The notes below the pieces were generated by a model that was not told the origin of the DNA, ran no database searches, and worked only from the letters and a program-made list of their open reading frames with translations. Positions 52,803 through 62,000 of a stretch of 64,000 nt of DNA are shown piece after piece. Each line of letters begins with the position of its first letter. The stretch's first letter is position 1. The DNA comes from Lysinibacillus odysseyi (lineage in GTDB: Bacteria > Bacillota > Bacilli > Bacillales_A > Planococcaceae): NCBI GenBank assembly GCA_014595895.1, contig JABUKB010000005.1:91419-155418 (forward strand), read 5' to 3'. A program made the position numbers and the translations under genes.

Positions 52803-53680
52803 CGCTCTACCACCTTCATAAAGATTTCTTCTAAGCTTGCTGCCTCTTGTTCTACTTTTACAACAGTATAAGGACTATTCGCTAGTGTTCGCAGTAATTG
52901 TGTCATTGTCGGTTGCCCCTCCGTAATCGGCAGACGTACGATATGATTTTTCCATTCGGCTGTCGGCCAGGCACTCGCAAATTTTTGAGCATGTGCCTGC
53001 TCGACAAATTCAATAAGATAACGCGGCTCTGCGTATTTCGCATGCACCTCTCGCAAGTTCCCCTGCTCCACCAATTGACCGCCACGCAAAAATAGCACTT
53101 GATCGGTCATTTCCTCTGCATCATTTAAAATATGCGTGGAATACAAAATCGTCGTCTGCTCTTGCAATTGTTTCAGTAACTCCATGATTTCACGGCGCCC
53201 TACAGGATCGAGAGCCGAGACAGGTTCGTCTAGCAACAGTAGCTTCGGCTTATGGACAATAGCCTGTGCCATGCCAAGTCGCTGCTTCATCCCGCCGGAG
53301 AAAGTGGCTGTTTTTTTATGCATCGCCTCAGCCAGTCCGACAAATTCCAGTACGCGCTGGGCTTCTTTTTTTGCTTGTTTTTTAGGCAAACCGCTAAGCA
53401 CTGCTGCCATTTCCGTAAATTCCAATGCCGTTAGCCACGGATAAAACTGTGGATATTGGGGTAAAAAACCAATTTCTTTTCGTATATCTGTCACGCCCGG
53501 CATAATGATTTTTCCGCTTGTCGGTGAAAGTAAGCCTGTCAGCATCGATAAAGTGGTTGTTTTCCCTGCCCCGTTTGGTCCGATTAGCGCCGTTGCTGTA
53601 TGTGGTTCTAACGTAAAATTCACATCATTTACAACAGTCTGTGCTCCAAATGTTTTCGTCAACTGTTCCACATGAATCAT
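52799..53680 (-). CDS. yxlF: ABC transporter ATP-binding protein (YxlF-like)
   Basis: 293 residues. Walker A GPNGAGKTT (34-42), signature FSGGMKQRLGMAQA (about 126), Walker B LLLLDEPVSALDPVGR and switch STHILNDAEE. The C-terminal 70 residues are the usual domain of drug-export ABC-2 ATPases. The ATG at 53680 (GGGAG upstream) overlaps the yxlE stop. It pairs with yxlG. Confidence 0.92.
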   Translation of the reverse strand: MIHVEQLTKTFGAQTVVNDVNFTLEPHTATALIGPNGAGKTTTLSMLTGLLSPTSGKIIMPGVTDIRKEIGFLPQYPQFYPWLTALEFTEMAAVLSGLPKKQAKKEAQRVLEFVGLAEAMHKKTATFSGGMKQRLGMAQAIVHKPKLLLLDEPVSALDPVGRREIMELLKQLQEQTTILYSTHILNDAEEMTDQVLFLRGGQLVEQGNLREVHAKYAEPRYLIEFVEQAHAQKFASAWPTAEWKNHIVRLPITEGQPTMTQLLRTLANSPYTVVKVEQEAASLEEIFMKVVER

Positions 53681-53871
53681 GTCGTTTTTCTCCCAAATAT
53701 AAAATAAATAATCGGCCCTATTGTATTTAAAAGCAGTATAACGATCACCCACACCCATTTTGGTCCATTCGTGGCATGGATACGCGCTAAGTCTACCAGC
53801 GCAACAATCGCTAAAATAAATTGTACAATCAATAATGGCGCAATTAACGCCCAGTTAATCGAATCTAACAT
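53677..53871 (-). CDS. yxlE: PLDc_N-type small membrane protein (YxlE-like)
   Basis: 64 residues, two helices. The PLDc_N motif is seen in WVWVIVILLLNTIGPIIYFIFGRK. In B. subtilis yxlE precedes yxlFG in the sigY operon and acts against SigY, but there is no sigma factor gene here; an XRE regulator takes the first place instead. Confidence 0.88.
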   Translation of the reverse strand: MLDSINWALIAPLLIVQFILAIVALVDLARIHATNGPKWVWVIVILLLNTIGPIIYFIFGRKTT

Positions 53872-53887
53872 CTTACACCTAACCTCC

Positions 53888-54994
53888 TTATATTTTTAGT
53901 TGATGCTGTAAATTCATCATAATATTTTTAAAATCCGCTCTCTCTTGTAACGCAGCTAGTGCCGGGTTGTCGAGAATGGTACTAATCATACTTTCCTTAA
54001 TCGAATGCTCATCTCTTGGCATTACGCTAGTCAGCTGCATCTCTGACTGCAGCCATTTCTCTAATAAATAAAAGTAATCATCTCCCCTTGAAATAGAAGT
54101 GATTTTAAATGTTGGGCACAGGTTGGCGTATTTCTTTAAGTATTGAATTGCTTCCTCTGGACGGTTTTGCATTGCGTAACCGGTTAGCGCTCTCACATAA
54201 AAAATAAGTGTTGCGTTCATATTAATTTTTTTAAAGTTAAAAACCTCTAGCGTATGTTCAATACGCCGGACTGCTTGATCAAAGTAGATAGTATTGCCTA
54301 CTTCTAGCATTAAGAGCTCCGTCGCTGTTGAAACCGAAAAAACTAGATTTTGATACAGGCTCACCTGCATGACAGCCTTGGCCCTTTCATTCTGACCTAG
54401 CATCATATGCGCCCGGGCAATCAGTTGATCCACGCCGTATTGCACCTGCACATCCTCCCCAAACTGAGCCAGTACCTCATCCGCTTTTCCTTGCATTAAT
54501 AAGGCATGAGCTTCGAGTATCGTTGCTTCCATCGTGAGGCTATAATCACCGCTTGCCTCGCGTACTCGCTGGCATAATTCTTGAATACGCAATGCGATTT
54601 TCAATGGCTCGGGGGCTTTTGGAGCATAATTTAAGTACAATTGCGACATTTTAACCAGCAATGGAAAACAGGCATAGTATTCTTGCAATAGCTGTTCAAT
54701 TTGCAGCTCCACTTCTTCAAAAGGCTTTGTTGCAAATTGCTGGGCTAATTCTGCATACATCGCAATAATGCGTTCCTTTGTCAACTGTGGCTTATAGCCT
54801 AATAATGTATCAATGGAAATATTGAAATAGGTAGCCAACTTCGGCAACAACATAATATCCGGATAGCTCTGCCCTTTCTCCCATTTTGAAACGGCAGCAC
54901 GTGATACCCCTGCATATTGGGCAATTTGCTCTTGCGTAACCCCTAACTCTTTGCGGCGACTTGAGAAAATGGTCGAAAATTGAAAGTGGTTCAT
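53888..54994 (-). CDS. XRE-family regulator with helical repeat C-terminus
   Basis: 368 residues. The HTH is at about 9-62 (RRKELGVTQEQIAQYAGVSRAAVSKWEKGQSYPDI), then about 300 residues of TPR-like helices. Such RRNPP-like regulators often sense peptides. It lies 16 bases upstream of yxlE, so it probably controls the ABC operon it heads. ATG 54994 is 6 bases after AGAGGTG. Confidence 0.88.
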   Translation of the reverse strand: MNHFQFSTIFSSRRKELGVTQEQIAQYAGVSRAAVSKWEKGQSYPDIMLLPKLATYFNISIDTLLGYKPQLTKERIIAMYAELAQQFATKPFEEVELQIEQLLQEYYACFPLLVKMSQLYLNYAPKAPEPLKIALRIQELCQRVREASGDYSLTMEATILEAHALLMQGKADEVLAQFGEDVQVQYGVDQLIARAHMMLGQNERAKAVMQVSLYQNLVFSVSTATELLMLEVGNTIYFDQAVRRIEHTLEVFNFKKINMNATLIFYVRALTGYAMQNRPEEAIQYLKKYANLCPTFKITSISRGDDYFYLLEKWLQSEMQLTSVMPRDEHSIKESMISTILDNPALAALQERADFKNIMMNLQHQLKI

Positions 54995-55227
54995 TTTTAT
55001 CACCTCTTACATTTACTATAATAAATGGAAGAAAGAATGAATAGCGATTCTGCGTATCTTTTTATGTCATTTGTCAACTATTGGTTTCCAAATGATAACA
55101 ATGTTTCTTTATCAATATGAAGGGGTAGTATTGAAAAGTGATTTCTAATTAATAAGGATAAAAACCTGAACTTCCATTAACTTCATGAGTCACTTGGTGT
55201 TTTTTATATCAACATAAATTATTTGCA

Positions 55228-55280
55228 TAAAAAAACTGCAGGCATACTCATCGTTCTTTGAGTATGCCTACAGTTTAAAC
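55228..55280 (-). terminator. Terminator of the PfkB kinase gene
   Basis: Long hairpin, arms ACTG.AGGCATACTC and TGAGTATGCCT.CAGT around a 9-base loop (about 55236-55275), followed by TTTTTTT on the minus strand. Confidence 0.85.
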
Positions 55281-55309
55281 CTATCTTAGTATGGGTATTA
55301 TTTAGTGAT

Positions 55310-56254
55310 TTAAAATAATCCCTGGATGTCCTCATATTTTGGTAATGCCGTCAATGCGCCCGGCTTTGTCGCCGCCATAGCTCCTAATTTGTTCCCGAAC
55401 GCGACACAGTCCGTTAATGATTCCACTGTAGTGGGCAAGCCATTAAAATGTACATAACGTAAAATCCCTGCCATAAAGGCATCTCCCGCTCCTGTTGTAT
55501 CTACAGGTACTACCTTTTCTACAGGTACATGGATCACTTCGCCGTTTAATACTGCATATGCCCCGTCTGCGCCAACAGTAATTAAAATGATCGGTACATG
55601 TAGCGGGCGTAACCTTTCAATTCCCTCTGCAATGGAATTTGTTTCTGTTAAGAAAAATAATTCCTCATCTGTCAGTTTTAAAATATGAGCATCGGTGAAA
55701 AACGATGCGACCGTTTTACGGCAGTATGCTTCACTGCTCCAGCGCAATGGACGGATATTGGCATCGATCGCTAAAATAGCGCCGTTACGTTTTGCCATTT
55801 CCACTGCCGCGCGTGTTGTCTCCAGCGCTGTCGGTTGAAACATCGTACCTGAACAACAGTTAAAAATACTAGCACGTTGAAAAGCTTCTTCATTTAACTG
55901 CTGGGGTGTCACTTGTAAATCCGGTGTCTCATCGACATAATCTTTAAACACACGTTCACAATTCTCTGTTAAATGCACGTATACCCCGCTGACACGCTTT
56001 TCTGGAACATACACGGCATAATCCAAGTTCACGCCTTCATTTTTAATTTCGTTCCGTACAAATTCCGATGTTTCATCATCGCCTGTAATCGTCACTAACG
56101 CAGATGGTGCCCCAATGCGACTAATACCGGCTGCAACATTGATTGTCGCGCCTCCCAAATACTTTGTGAATGATGTGTTGGTTGTATCGTTTGCTATATA
56201 ATCGACAAATGCATCGCCATAAACAAGTATAAAATCTTTCTCTGACTGATTCAT
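55310..56254 (-). CDS. PfkB-family sugar kinase (fructokinase-like)
   Basis: 314 residues of the ribokinase fold. The N-terminal YLGGATINVAAGISRIG motif (32-48) binds sugar, and the C-terminal DTTGAGDAFMAG (252-263) has catalytic Asp258 and the anion hole. The closest feel is fructokinase or 2-dehydro-3-deoxygluconokinase. No sugar transporter or isomerase gene is adjacent, so the substrate is open. GGAGG precedes the ATG. Confidence 0.85.
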   Translation of the reverse strand: MNQSEKDFILVYGDAFVDYIANDTTNTSFTKYLGGATINVAAGISRIGAPSALVTITGDDETSEFVRNEIKNEGVNLDYAVYVPEKRVSGVYVHLTENCERVFKDYVDETPDLQVTPQQLNEEAFQRASIFNCCSGTMFQPTALETTRAAVEMAKRNGAILAIDANIRPLRWSSEAYCRKTVASFFTDAHILKLTDEELFFLTETNSIAEGIERLRPLHVPIILITVGADGAYAVLNGEVIHVPVEKVVPVDTTGAGDAFMAGILRYVHFNGLPTTVESLTDCVAFGNKLGAMAATKPGALTALPKYEDIQGLF

Positions 56255-56414
56255 CAGTAGTCTAACCTCCGAGGATAATATTCTATATAGAGTATCATAA
56301 AATCATATAATTACTAAAGTTTTGTACTATTCAAACTTAATGAAAAAATATCCTTTTCAAGATTGTTCGTTATAATTTTGATATACTGAGTGTTGTGAAA
56401 AGGAGAGAAAAATA

Positions 56415-56972
56415 ATGAATGTTCATATACGGCAAGCAACCCCTGATGATGCATCAAAAATTGCACCTCTTATTTATGAGGCAATCGGGGATATTGCCAA
56501 TCGCTTAACAGGCGAACAAACACCCTCTGCTATTGTGGGTACATTGGAAACCATGATTCAATCCGAAAACAATCGCCATACCTATCGTCATACATTTGTA
56601 GCAGAGGATGATGATTTGCTAGGTATTATCGTGCTGTATGACGGCAAGCAAGGGCGACAGTTGGACAGGCTCTGGGTAGAGGAACTCCACAGAAAGGGAC
56701 ACTCTATCTCCATTGATCCGGAGGCACATTTGGCAGAATATTATATCGATACTGTTTGTGTTACGCCACAGGCACGTGGAAAAGGGATCGGTACGGCCCT
56801 CTTGCAATTTGCAGAGCAACAAGCTCGCAAGCTCGGCTATAAACAGCTTTCTTTAAATGTCGAACAACAAAAGCAACAAGCCCGGAAACTTTATTTGTCA
56901 CTAGGCTTTCAAGTCACCGAGCCTTGGACAATTATTGGGGCAGATTTTGATCATATGGTAAAGGAATTATAG
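56415..56972 (+). CDS. GNAT-family N-acetyltransferase
   Basis: 185 residues. The acetyl-CoA loop is VTPQARGKGIGTALLQFAEQQARKLGY (about 117-143). The N-terminal MNVHIRQATPDDASKIAPLIYEAI is a standard GNAT start. AAAGGAG is upstream. It is coupled to the EamA gene one base after its stop. Substrate unknown. Confidence 0.88.
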   Translation: MNVHIRQATPDDASKIAPLIYEAIGDIANRLTGEQTPSAIVGTLETMIQSENNRHTYRHTFVAEDDDLLGIIVLYDGKQGRQLDRLWVEELHRKGHSISIDPEAHLAEYYIDTVCVTPQARGKGIGTALLQFAEQQARKLGYKQLSLNVEQQKQQARKLYLSLGFQVTEPWTIIGADFDHMVKEL

Positions 56973-56973
56973 A

Positions 56974-57882
56974 ATGAATGCTTCTTTTTTATATCCACTA
57001 TTAATTGTAATTGCCTCAAGTAGCTACGGCATCTTATCTACTATTGTCAAGCTAGCGATCCATGATGGCTATACTTCAGCAGAAGCTGTCACCAGCCAGT
57101 ATTTTTTTGGCTTTCTATTGGCGTTTATTTTACTGATTGTCACGCAAAGATCCTTGCCTCGCTTAAATAAAAAAGGGATTGTCACACTATTATTGGCTGG
57201 GATTTGCACTGCCACTACTGGTATTGTCTATGGTTATTCTTTAAATTATTTACCGGCTTCACTGGCTGTAGTCATGCTGTTTCAATTTACATGGATAGGA
57301 TTATTTCTCGACTGTGCCTTGAAAAAGCGCTTGCCTAGTCGTCTGGAAATTTTTTCACTTATCTTTTTATTAACTGGAACTATTTTCGCTGCCGGGATTT
57401 TCGAGTTAGATTTAACAAGCATTGCTTGGCAAGGCTGGGCTTGGGGCTTAAGTGCAGCATTTAGTTTCTCTGTTTTTATTCAAATTAATTCTCGTCCGGT
57501 GCAGGGAGTAACGACCATTTCCCGCACATTTATCGTTTCCGTTGTCGCGTTAGTCGTCATTTCTATTTTCTTATCACCAGAAATTATATGGAATGGCCAA
57601 CTAACAAACGGGCTTTGGACATATGGCTTAGCTCTTGGATTATTCGGGATTATTTTACCCATTTTACTATTCTCCATCGCTGGTCCAAAGGTAAGCGGCG
57701 GGCTTGCTTCCATCTTAAGTGCAATGGAGTTACCTGTTGCAATCCTGGCTTCTGTCATTGTATTAAAGGAAATGATCACAGCACTCCAACTGTTTGGAAT
57801 TGTCCTCGTACTGATCGGAATGAGTTTGCCTTCTATCTTTAGTATGCGAAAAAATAATATGAAAAAGGGTGTAAACATATAG
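56974..57882 (+). CDS. EamA/DMT-family transporter
   Basis: 302 residues, ten predicted helices in two EamA repeats (about 3-135 and 148-295), typical of the drug/metabolite transporter superfamily. The start is one base after the acetyltransferase stop. The pair might acetylate and export one compound, which is inference from coupling. A terminator overlaps its end. Confidence 0.88.
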   Translation: MNASFLYPLLIVIASSSYGILSTIVKLAIHDGYTSAEAVTSQYFFGFLLAFILLIVTQRSLPRLNKKGIVTLLLAGICTATTGIVYGYSLNYLPASLAVVMLFQFTWIGLFLDCALKKRLPSRLEIFSLIFLLTGTIFAAGIFELDLTSIAWQGWAWGLSAAFSFSVFIQINSRPVQGVTTISRTFIVSVVALVVISIFLSPEIIWNGQLTNGLWTYGLALGLFGIILPILLFSIAGPKVSGGLASILSAMELPVAILASVIVLKEMITALQLFGIVLVLIGMSLPSIFSMRKNNMKKGVNI

Positions 57883-57898
57883 TTTACACCCTTTTTCT
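57860..57898 (+). terminator. Terminator overlapping the EamA gene end
   Basis: AAAAAGGGTGTAAAC-ATATA-GTTTACACCCTTTTT, perfect 15-bp stem. Confidence 0.9.
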
Positions 57899-58092
57899 AT
57901 GGGGTTCTTTTTATTCTTCCCTTCCTTATCCTATTTCAATCATTCTTATGAACCAAGAGCTTTCCGGCTCTACGCATTATTTTTTTCTATCTATTAAGAA
58001 TTGTTCTTACAATTGTGCCCTGTGTCTAGGTAGATTATCTGCTCTTTACCTTCTATAATGAAACTATTACGATCTAACTGGAGGGGAAATTC

Positions 58093-59616
58093 ATGTTTTT
58101 TCAAAATTACCGCAAGCATATCAATGAAATAGAAGGGGTTCAATTTCCATCAAATAGCTATCGCCAAATGGTATTACAGCCTGCATATGATGAGGCAAAG
58201 CGCCATTTTCTAACGTCAATGGTGCAAATTCATATTGCCCATTTAAAAATGTTAGAGGAACAACAGCTCGTCTCGCCTGAGGATGCCAAAGTAATTGGGA
58301 AAGCATTGAATTCGTTAGACTTAGAATATTATAAAACACGAGATTACAATCCGCAGTTTGAGGATTTGTTTTTCCGTATTGAAAATAAATTAATTGAACT
58401 AGGCGGCGATGTAGCAGGCAATTTACACATTGCCCGTAGCCGCAATGACATGGGGATCGCTATTTACCGCATGACATTACGTAAAAAGATGCTATCTCTT
58501 ATGCAGGAGCTGCTGTCGCTACGTTCTTCATTGATTGCCTTTGCAGAAGAACATGTGGAAACGATTATGATCGGCTATACACATACACAGCAAGCGCAGC
58601 CTACTACATTTGCGCACTATTTAAAAGCGGTGATCGACCAGCTGACACGGGATTTCAAGCGTATGCAGCACGCTTACGGGACAATTAATAAAAGCAGTAT
58701 GGGAGCCGCTGCTTTGACAACAACCGGTTTCCCTATTAGCCGTGAGCGTATGCAGGAGCTGCTGGCCTTTGACGGAATTATTGAAAATGCATGGGATGCA
58801 GTAGCAGGTGCTGATTATATCGCTGAGGCCGCTAGTGTGGTACAACTAGCTGCGCTGAATTTGGGTCGTACATCACAGGATTTCTTATTATGGGCTACAC
58901 AGGAGTTCAATGCCTTCCGATTAGCCAGCCCATATGTTCAAATTAGCTCGATTATGCCTCAAAAGCGTAATCCTGTTTCAATTGAACATACTCGTTCCTT
59001 ATTGTCATCAGTGGTTGGGGATACAGGGACTGTATTACAAATGATTCACAATACGCCATTTGGTGATATTGTGGATACAGAAGATGATATGCAGCCATTT
59101 TTATGGCGTAGCATGGACCGTTTAATTGGGATCTATAAATTATTTGGCAGTTTAGTTATTACAATGAATGTAAATAAGGACAATTTATTATTACGCGCGA
59201 AAAATAGCTTCGCCAATGTAACCGAGCTAGCCGATACACTTGTGCGTTCAGAAAATATTTCATTCCGCCAATCGCATAGTATTGTCAGCCGTTGCGTACG
59301 CGTACTTGTCGAAGCCGGAGAAGAATCCTTAGCTAATTTAACTTGGGAAGTTGCCAACACAGTATCTATCGAGATTACAGGGAAGCCGTTACAAATTTCC
59401 CAAGACAATTTTTACAATGCCTTAAAGCCAGAATACTTTGTTGAAGTACGTAAAGTGCTTGGCGGACCAGCCCCTGATACGATGCGCGAATCACTAAAAG
59501 CAGCAGCTGAAAACTCTGTTGTTTTAGAACAATGGCTAGAAGAGAAAAACAAGGCCATTGCAGAAGCAGAACAACAATTAACTACTATTTTACAAGGTTG
59601 GCAGACACATGAATAA
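58093..59616 (+). CDS. Argininosuccinate lyase-like protein (fumarase/aspartase superfamily)
   Basis: 507 residues, longer than ArgH (about 460). It keeps the superfamily signature SSIMPQKRNP (285-294, catalytic Ser285/286), GNLHIARSRND (about 112-122) and TTTGFP. The C-terminal domain is larger than usual. There is no arginine biosynthesis gene nearby. The next gene overlaps by 8 bases and is a BadF-type kinase, so the real substrate may not be argininosuccinate. GGAGGGG precedes the ATG. Confidence 0.8.
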   Translation: MFFQNYRKHINEIEGVQFPSNSYRQMVLQPAYDEAKRHFLTSMVQIHIAHLKMLEEQQLVSPEDAKVIGKALNSLDLEYYKTRDYNPQFEDLFFRIENKLIELGGDVAGNLHIARSRNDMGIAIYRMTLRKKMLSLMQELLSLRSSLIAFAEEHVETIMIGYTHTQQAQPTTFAHYLKAVIDQLTRDFKRMQHAYGTINKSSMGAAALTTTGFPISRERMQELLAFDGIIENAWDAVAGADYIAEAASVVQLAALNLGRTSQDFLLWATQEFNAFRLASPYVQISSIMPQKRNPVSIEHTRSLLSSVVGDTGTVLQMIHNTPFGDIVDTEDDMQPFLWRSMDRLIGIYKLFGSLVITMNVNKDNLLLRAKNSFANVTELADTLVRSENISFRQSHSIVSRCVRVLVEAGEESLANLTWEVANTVSIEITGKPLQISQDNFYNALKPEYFVEVRKVLGGPAPDTMRESLKAAAENSVVLEQWLEEKNKAIAEAEQQLTTILQGWQTHE

Positions 59617-60535
59617 ACTTATACTGGCAATCGATGGTGGTGCGACAAAAACAACGCTTGTCGCAATGCAAGACGGGACGGAAATCTTTTCCGCTACGAC
59701 AACAGGTTCCAATTACCAAGCAATTGGCACTGCACAAGTCCAAAAAGCCTTTGAACTTTTGTGGCAGCAACTGGCCCAAGCCGTACCTGACCGTGATGTC
59801 GCAGTAGCCTGTTTTGGCATTGCCGGCATCGATACGAAATTGGATACGCAAATCGTAGAGGAAGTCATTCACAAGAGTATCATGTCCTCACCGTTTCACG
59901 TGGAAAAATGTATCATAGAAAATGATGTAGAAGCTGCTTTACGCGGAATGAGCACTCCCCCAGCGACCCTATTAATAGCAGGTACAGGCTCTATCTGTTA
60001 TAGCTGCACGAAAGAGCGAGTTGTACGCGCTGGGGGCTGGGGACATCGTGTGGGAGACGAAGGCAGTGGTTATTGGATTGGTCAACAAATCGGACGAGCC
60101 ATCATGCGACAAAAGGATGGTCGAAGCGAACCGACGCTGTTAACGGATTTTGTGCTACAAGGTTTGTCCTTTACAGAGGTCGACGAATTGTATAATTGGC
60201 TGTACGCTGCCGATTATACGAATGCCCGGCTTGCTAGCCTAACTTCTTATCTCGAACCTGCTGTTGCGGCAAATGACTTTGCCGCCCTGCAAATTGCCAA
60301 GGAGGCAGCTGCTAGCTTAGCCGAACTAGTCATTGCTACCTTGCAGCAGGCTGGCTACCAGTCCGGGGCTCATACGGTTTATTTAAATGGAGGTGTACTG
60401 AAGCACAACCCGCTTATCTATACTTTGCTGACAAAGCAATTACGGGCTATTTATCCAAATCTCGGATATGAGCTATGTCACTTGCAGCCAATTGATTATA
60501 TGATTCAACGTGCTCAAAAGGAGTACACAGAATAA
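59609..60535 (+). CDS. BadF/BadG-type ATPase, N-acetylglucosamine kinase-like
   Basis: 308 residues of the ASKHA fold. The phosphate-1 motif ILAIDGGATKTTLVA (5-19), adenosine motif LLIAGTGSICYSC (about 118-130) with GGWGHRVGDEGSGYWIG, and VYLNGGVLKHNPL near 265 are typical of eukaryotic-like GlcNAc kinases. It phosphorylates amino sugars or muramyl derivatives in relatives. It overlaps the lyase gene and is cotranscribed. Confidence 0.88.
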   Translation: MNKLILAIDGGATKTTLVAMQDGTEIFSATTTGSNYQAIGTAQVQKAFELLWQQLAQAVPDRDVAVACFGIAGIDTKLDTQIVEEVIHKSIMSSPFHVEKCIIENDVEAALRGMSTPPATLLIAGTGSICYSCTKERVVRAGGWGHRVGDEGSGYWIGQQIGRAIMRQKDGRSEPTLLTDFVLQGLSFTEVDELYNWLYAADYTNARLASLTSYLEPAVAANDFAALQIAKEAAASLAELVIATLQQAGYQSGAHTVYLNGGVLKHNPLIYTLLTKQLRAIYPNLGYELCHLQPIDYMIQRAQKEYTE

Positions 60536-60556
60536 GTACTCCTTTTGTTTGTTTTT
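60514..60556 (+). terminator. Terminator of the lyase-kinase operon
   Basis: AAAAGGAGTAC (60516-60526) / GTACTCCTTTT (60536-60546) then GTTTGTTTTT. The stem includes the last codons. Confidence 0.85.
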
Positions 60557-60606
60557 CTTATCCAATGCTATAATATAGTTTGATATTCTATTAGAGCAGG
60601 TGACCT

Positions 60607-61959
60607 ATGAAGGCTTATATAATCGATATTACGTTTCAAGAGATCCATCCACGTGTCTGGCGTCGTGTTGTCTTGCCCGCCAATGCTACTTTCAATCGCT
60701 TACATGAAACGATTCAGCACGTGACCAATTTTCAAAGTATATTAGAACCTTATCATTTTTTTGCATTTGCCATTGATGGGTTATTCATTACAAACAATGA
60801 AGAAATTTTAACGGCTTATAAAGGAAAAAGCTTTGCAGGTGGCAAAGTGCGTGCAGCCAATCGGATTAAAATCGATACATATTTAGAAACGCATCGGAAA
60901 CTTGTCTATCACTATGACTTTGGCGATGACTGGTATATTGATATTGAATTGAAGGATATTGTGGAGGACTATCATTTTGGTTTCCCTACATTATTGGATT
61001 ATGAAGGAACGGCTCCCCCTGAGGATGTGGGCGGTGCCTCTGGCTATGCACAATTTTTAGCAATTTACCATAATATGGAACACCCTAAACATGAGGATAT
61101 ACAACAATGGGCTTCCACTATGCGCTATATCCCGACCGATACAGCGGCCATTAATGATTCCTTGAAATATGTAAAATACCAAAAGACAGCATGGGAACAT
61201 ATTGATCACGAAAACCACAATATTATATCAGATAAATATCGTGGTCCACAGGCAAGCAAGCCTTCCGAAAATGAGGAACTTTTATCCTATGCCATTGCTT
61301 GTGCTCATTTATATGGTTATATTGAATTCACTGATTTTGTACGTATTTATAATGATCAAAATGACGCAACTTTGTCTGTTTCGCAGTTGAAAAGTCTGCT
61401 GCCAACCTCCGCATTAGAGAAAAAAGGTATTGTTGTAACAGTCGATGCGATTATGCATGAAGTACTGAAGCAGGAAAATGTAACAGTATTCAAACACCTA
61501 ACCGCTTCGAAACCGTTTTATGTTCCTGAAAAAGAAGTTTTATTACAGTATGTGGATGATTTTTACTATGAAAAAACACCATACCAACAAACATTAGCGC
61601 AAATGCTAGCACAAGATTTTTACGGTGGCAGCACCATCATGGTCCAGCAAGAGGTAGCCGAAATAGTTGGTTTATTACAGGTATTCCGTTCAGATCTCAC
61701 ACAAATTCTTCAGCAATTTATTTATAAGCACCGATTGACATCAGCCGAAAAAATAAAGCAATATGCACAGATTATTAATTACATCGGCAGTACGACTCGT
61801 CTTTGGGAGCACCGTGGTCATACTACGGACGAATTATTCCGCTTGCAATCAAAAGTGCCCGCAGTTAAACCTATCGATCCTAAAAATCAAATCGGACGCA
61901 ATGATCCTTGCTTATGCGGCAGCGGGAAAAAATATAAGAAATGCTGTGCTAATGCATAA
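60607..61959 (+). CDS. pRiA4b ORF-3-like domain protein with SEC-C zinc motif
   Basis: 450 residues. The N-terminal plasmid pRiA4b ORF-3/IS1096-TnpR-like domain is at 1-180 (EIHPRVWRRVVLPANATFNRLHETIQ then HYDFGDDWYIDIEL, PPEDVGGASGYAQFL), the helical middle is at 215-410, and a C-terminal SEC-C motif GRNDPCLCGSGKKYKKCC (430-447) binds zinc. The function is unproven; SEC-C links proteins to the ribosome or SecA-like partners. No other mobile element feature is near. Confidence 0.88.
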   Translation: MKAYIIDITFQEIHPRVWRRVVLPANATFNRLHETIQHVTNFQSILEPYHFFAFAIDGLFITNNEEILTAYKGKSFAGGKVRAANRIKIDTYLETHRKLVYHYDFGDDWYIDIELKDIVEDYHFGFPTLLDYEGTAPPEDVGGASGYAQFLAIYHNMEHPKHEDIQQWASTMRYIPTDTAAINDSLKYVKYQKTAWEHIDHENHNIISDKYRGPQASKPSENEELLSYAIACAHLYGYIEFTDFVRIYNDQNDATLSVSQLKSLLPTSALEKKGIVVTVDAIMHEVLKQENVTVFKHLTASKPFYVPEKEVLLQYVDDFYYEKTPYQQTLAQMLAQDFYGGSTIMVQQEVAEIVGLLQVFRSDLTQILQQFIYKHRLTSAEKIKQYAQIINYIGSTTRLWEHRGHTTDELFRLQSKVPAVKPIDPKNQIGRNDPCLCGSGKKYKKCCANA

Positions 61960-62000
61960 GAAAGAGCCAGAACCTAAAATGCGTTCTGGCTTTTTCTTAG
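61960..62000. terminator. Terminator between convergent genes
   Basis: AAGAGCCAGAAC-CTAAAATGC-GTTCTGGCTTTTTCTT. Confidence 0.9.

Noticed and set aside
60607..61959. Transposase reading of the pRiA4b ORF-3/IS1096-like protein
   Set aside because: There are no terminal inverted repeats, no catalytic transposase domain, and the protein ends in a SEC-C zinc motif. The name of the domain is historical.
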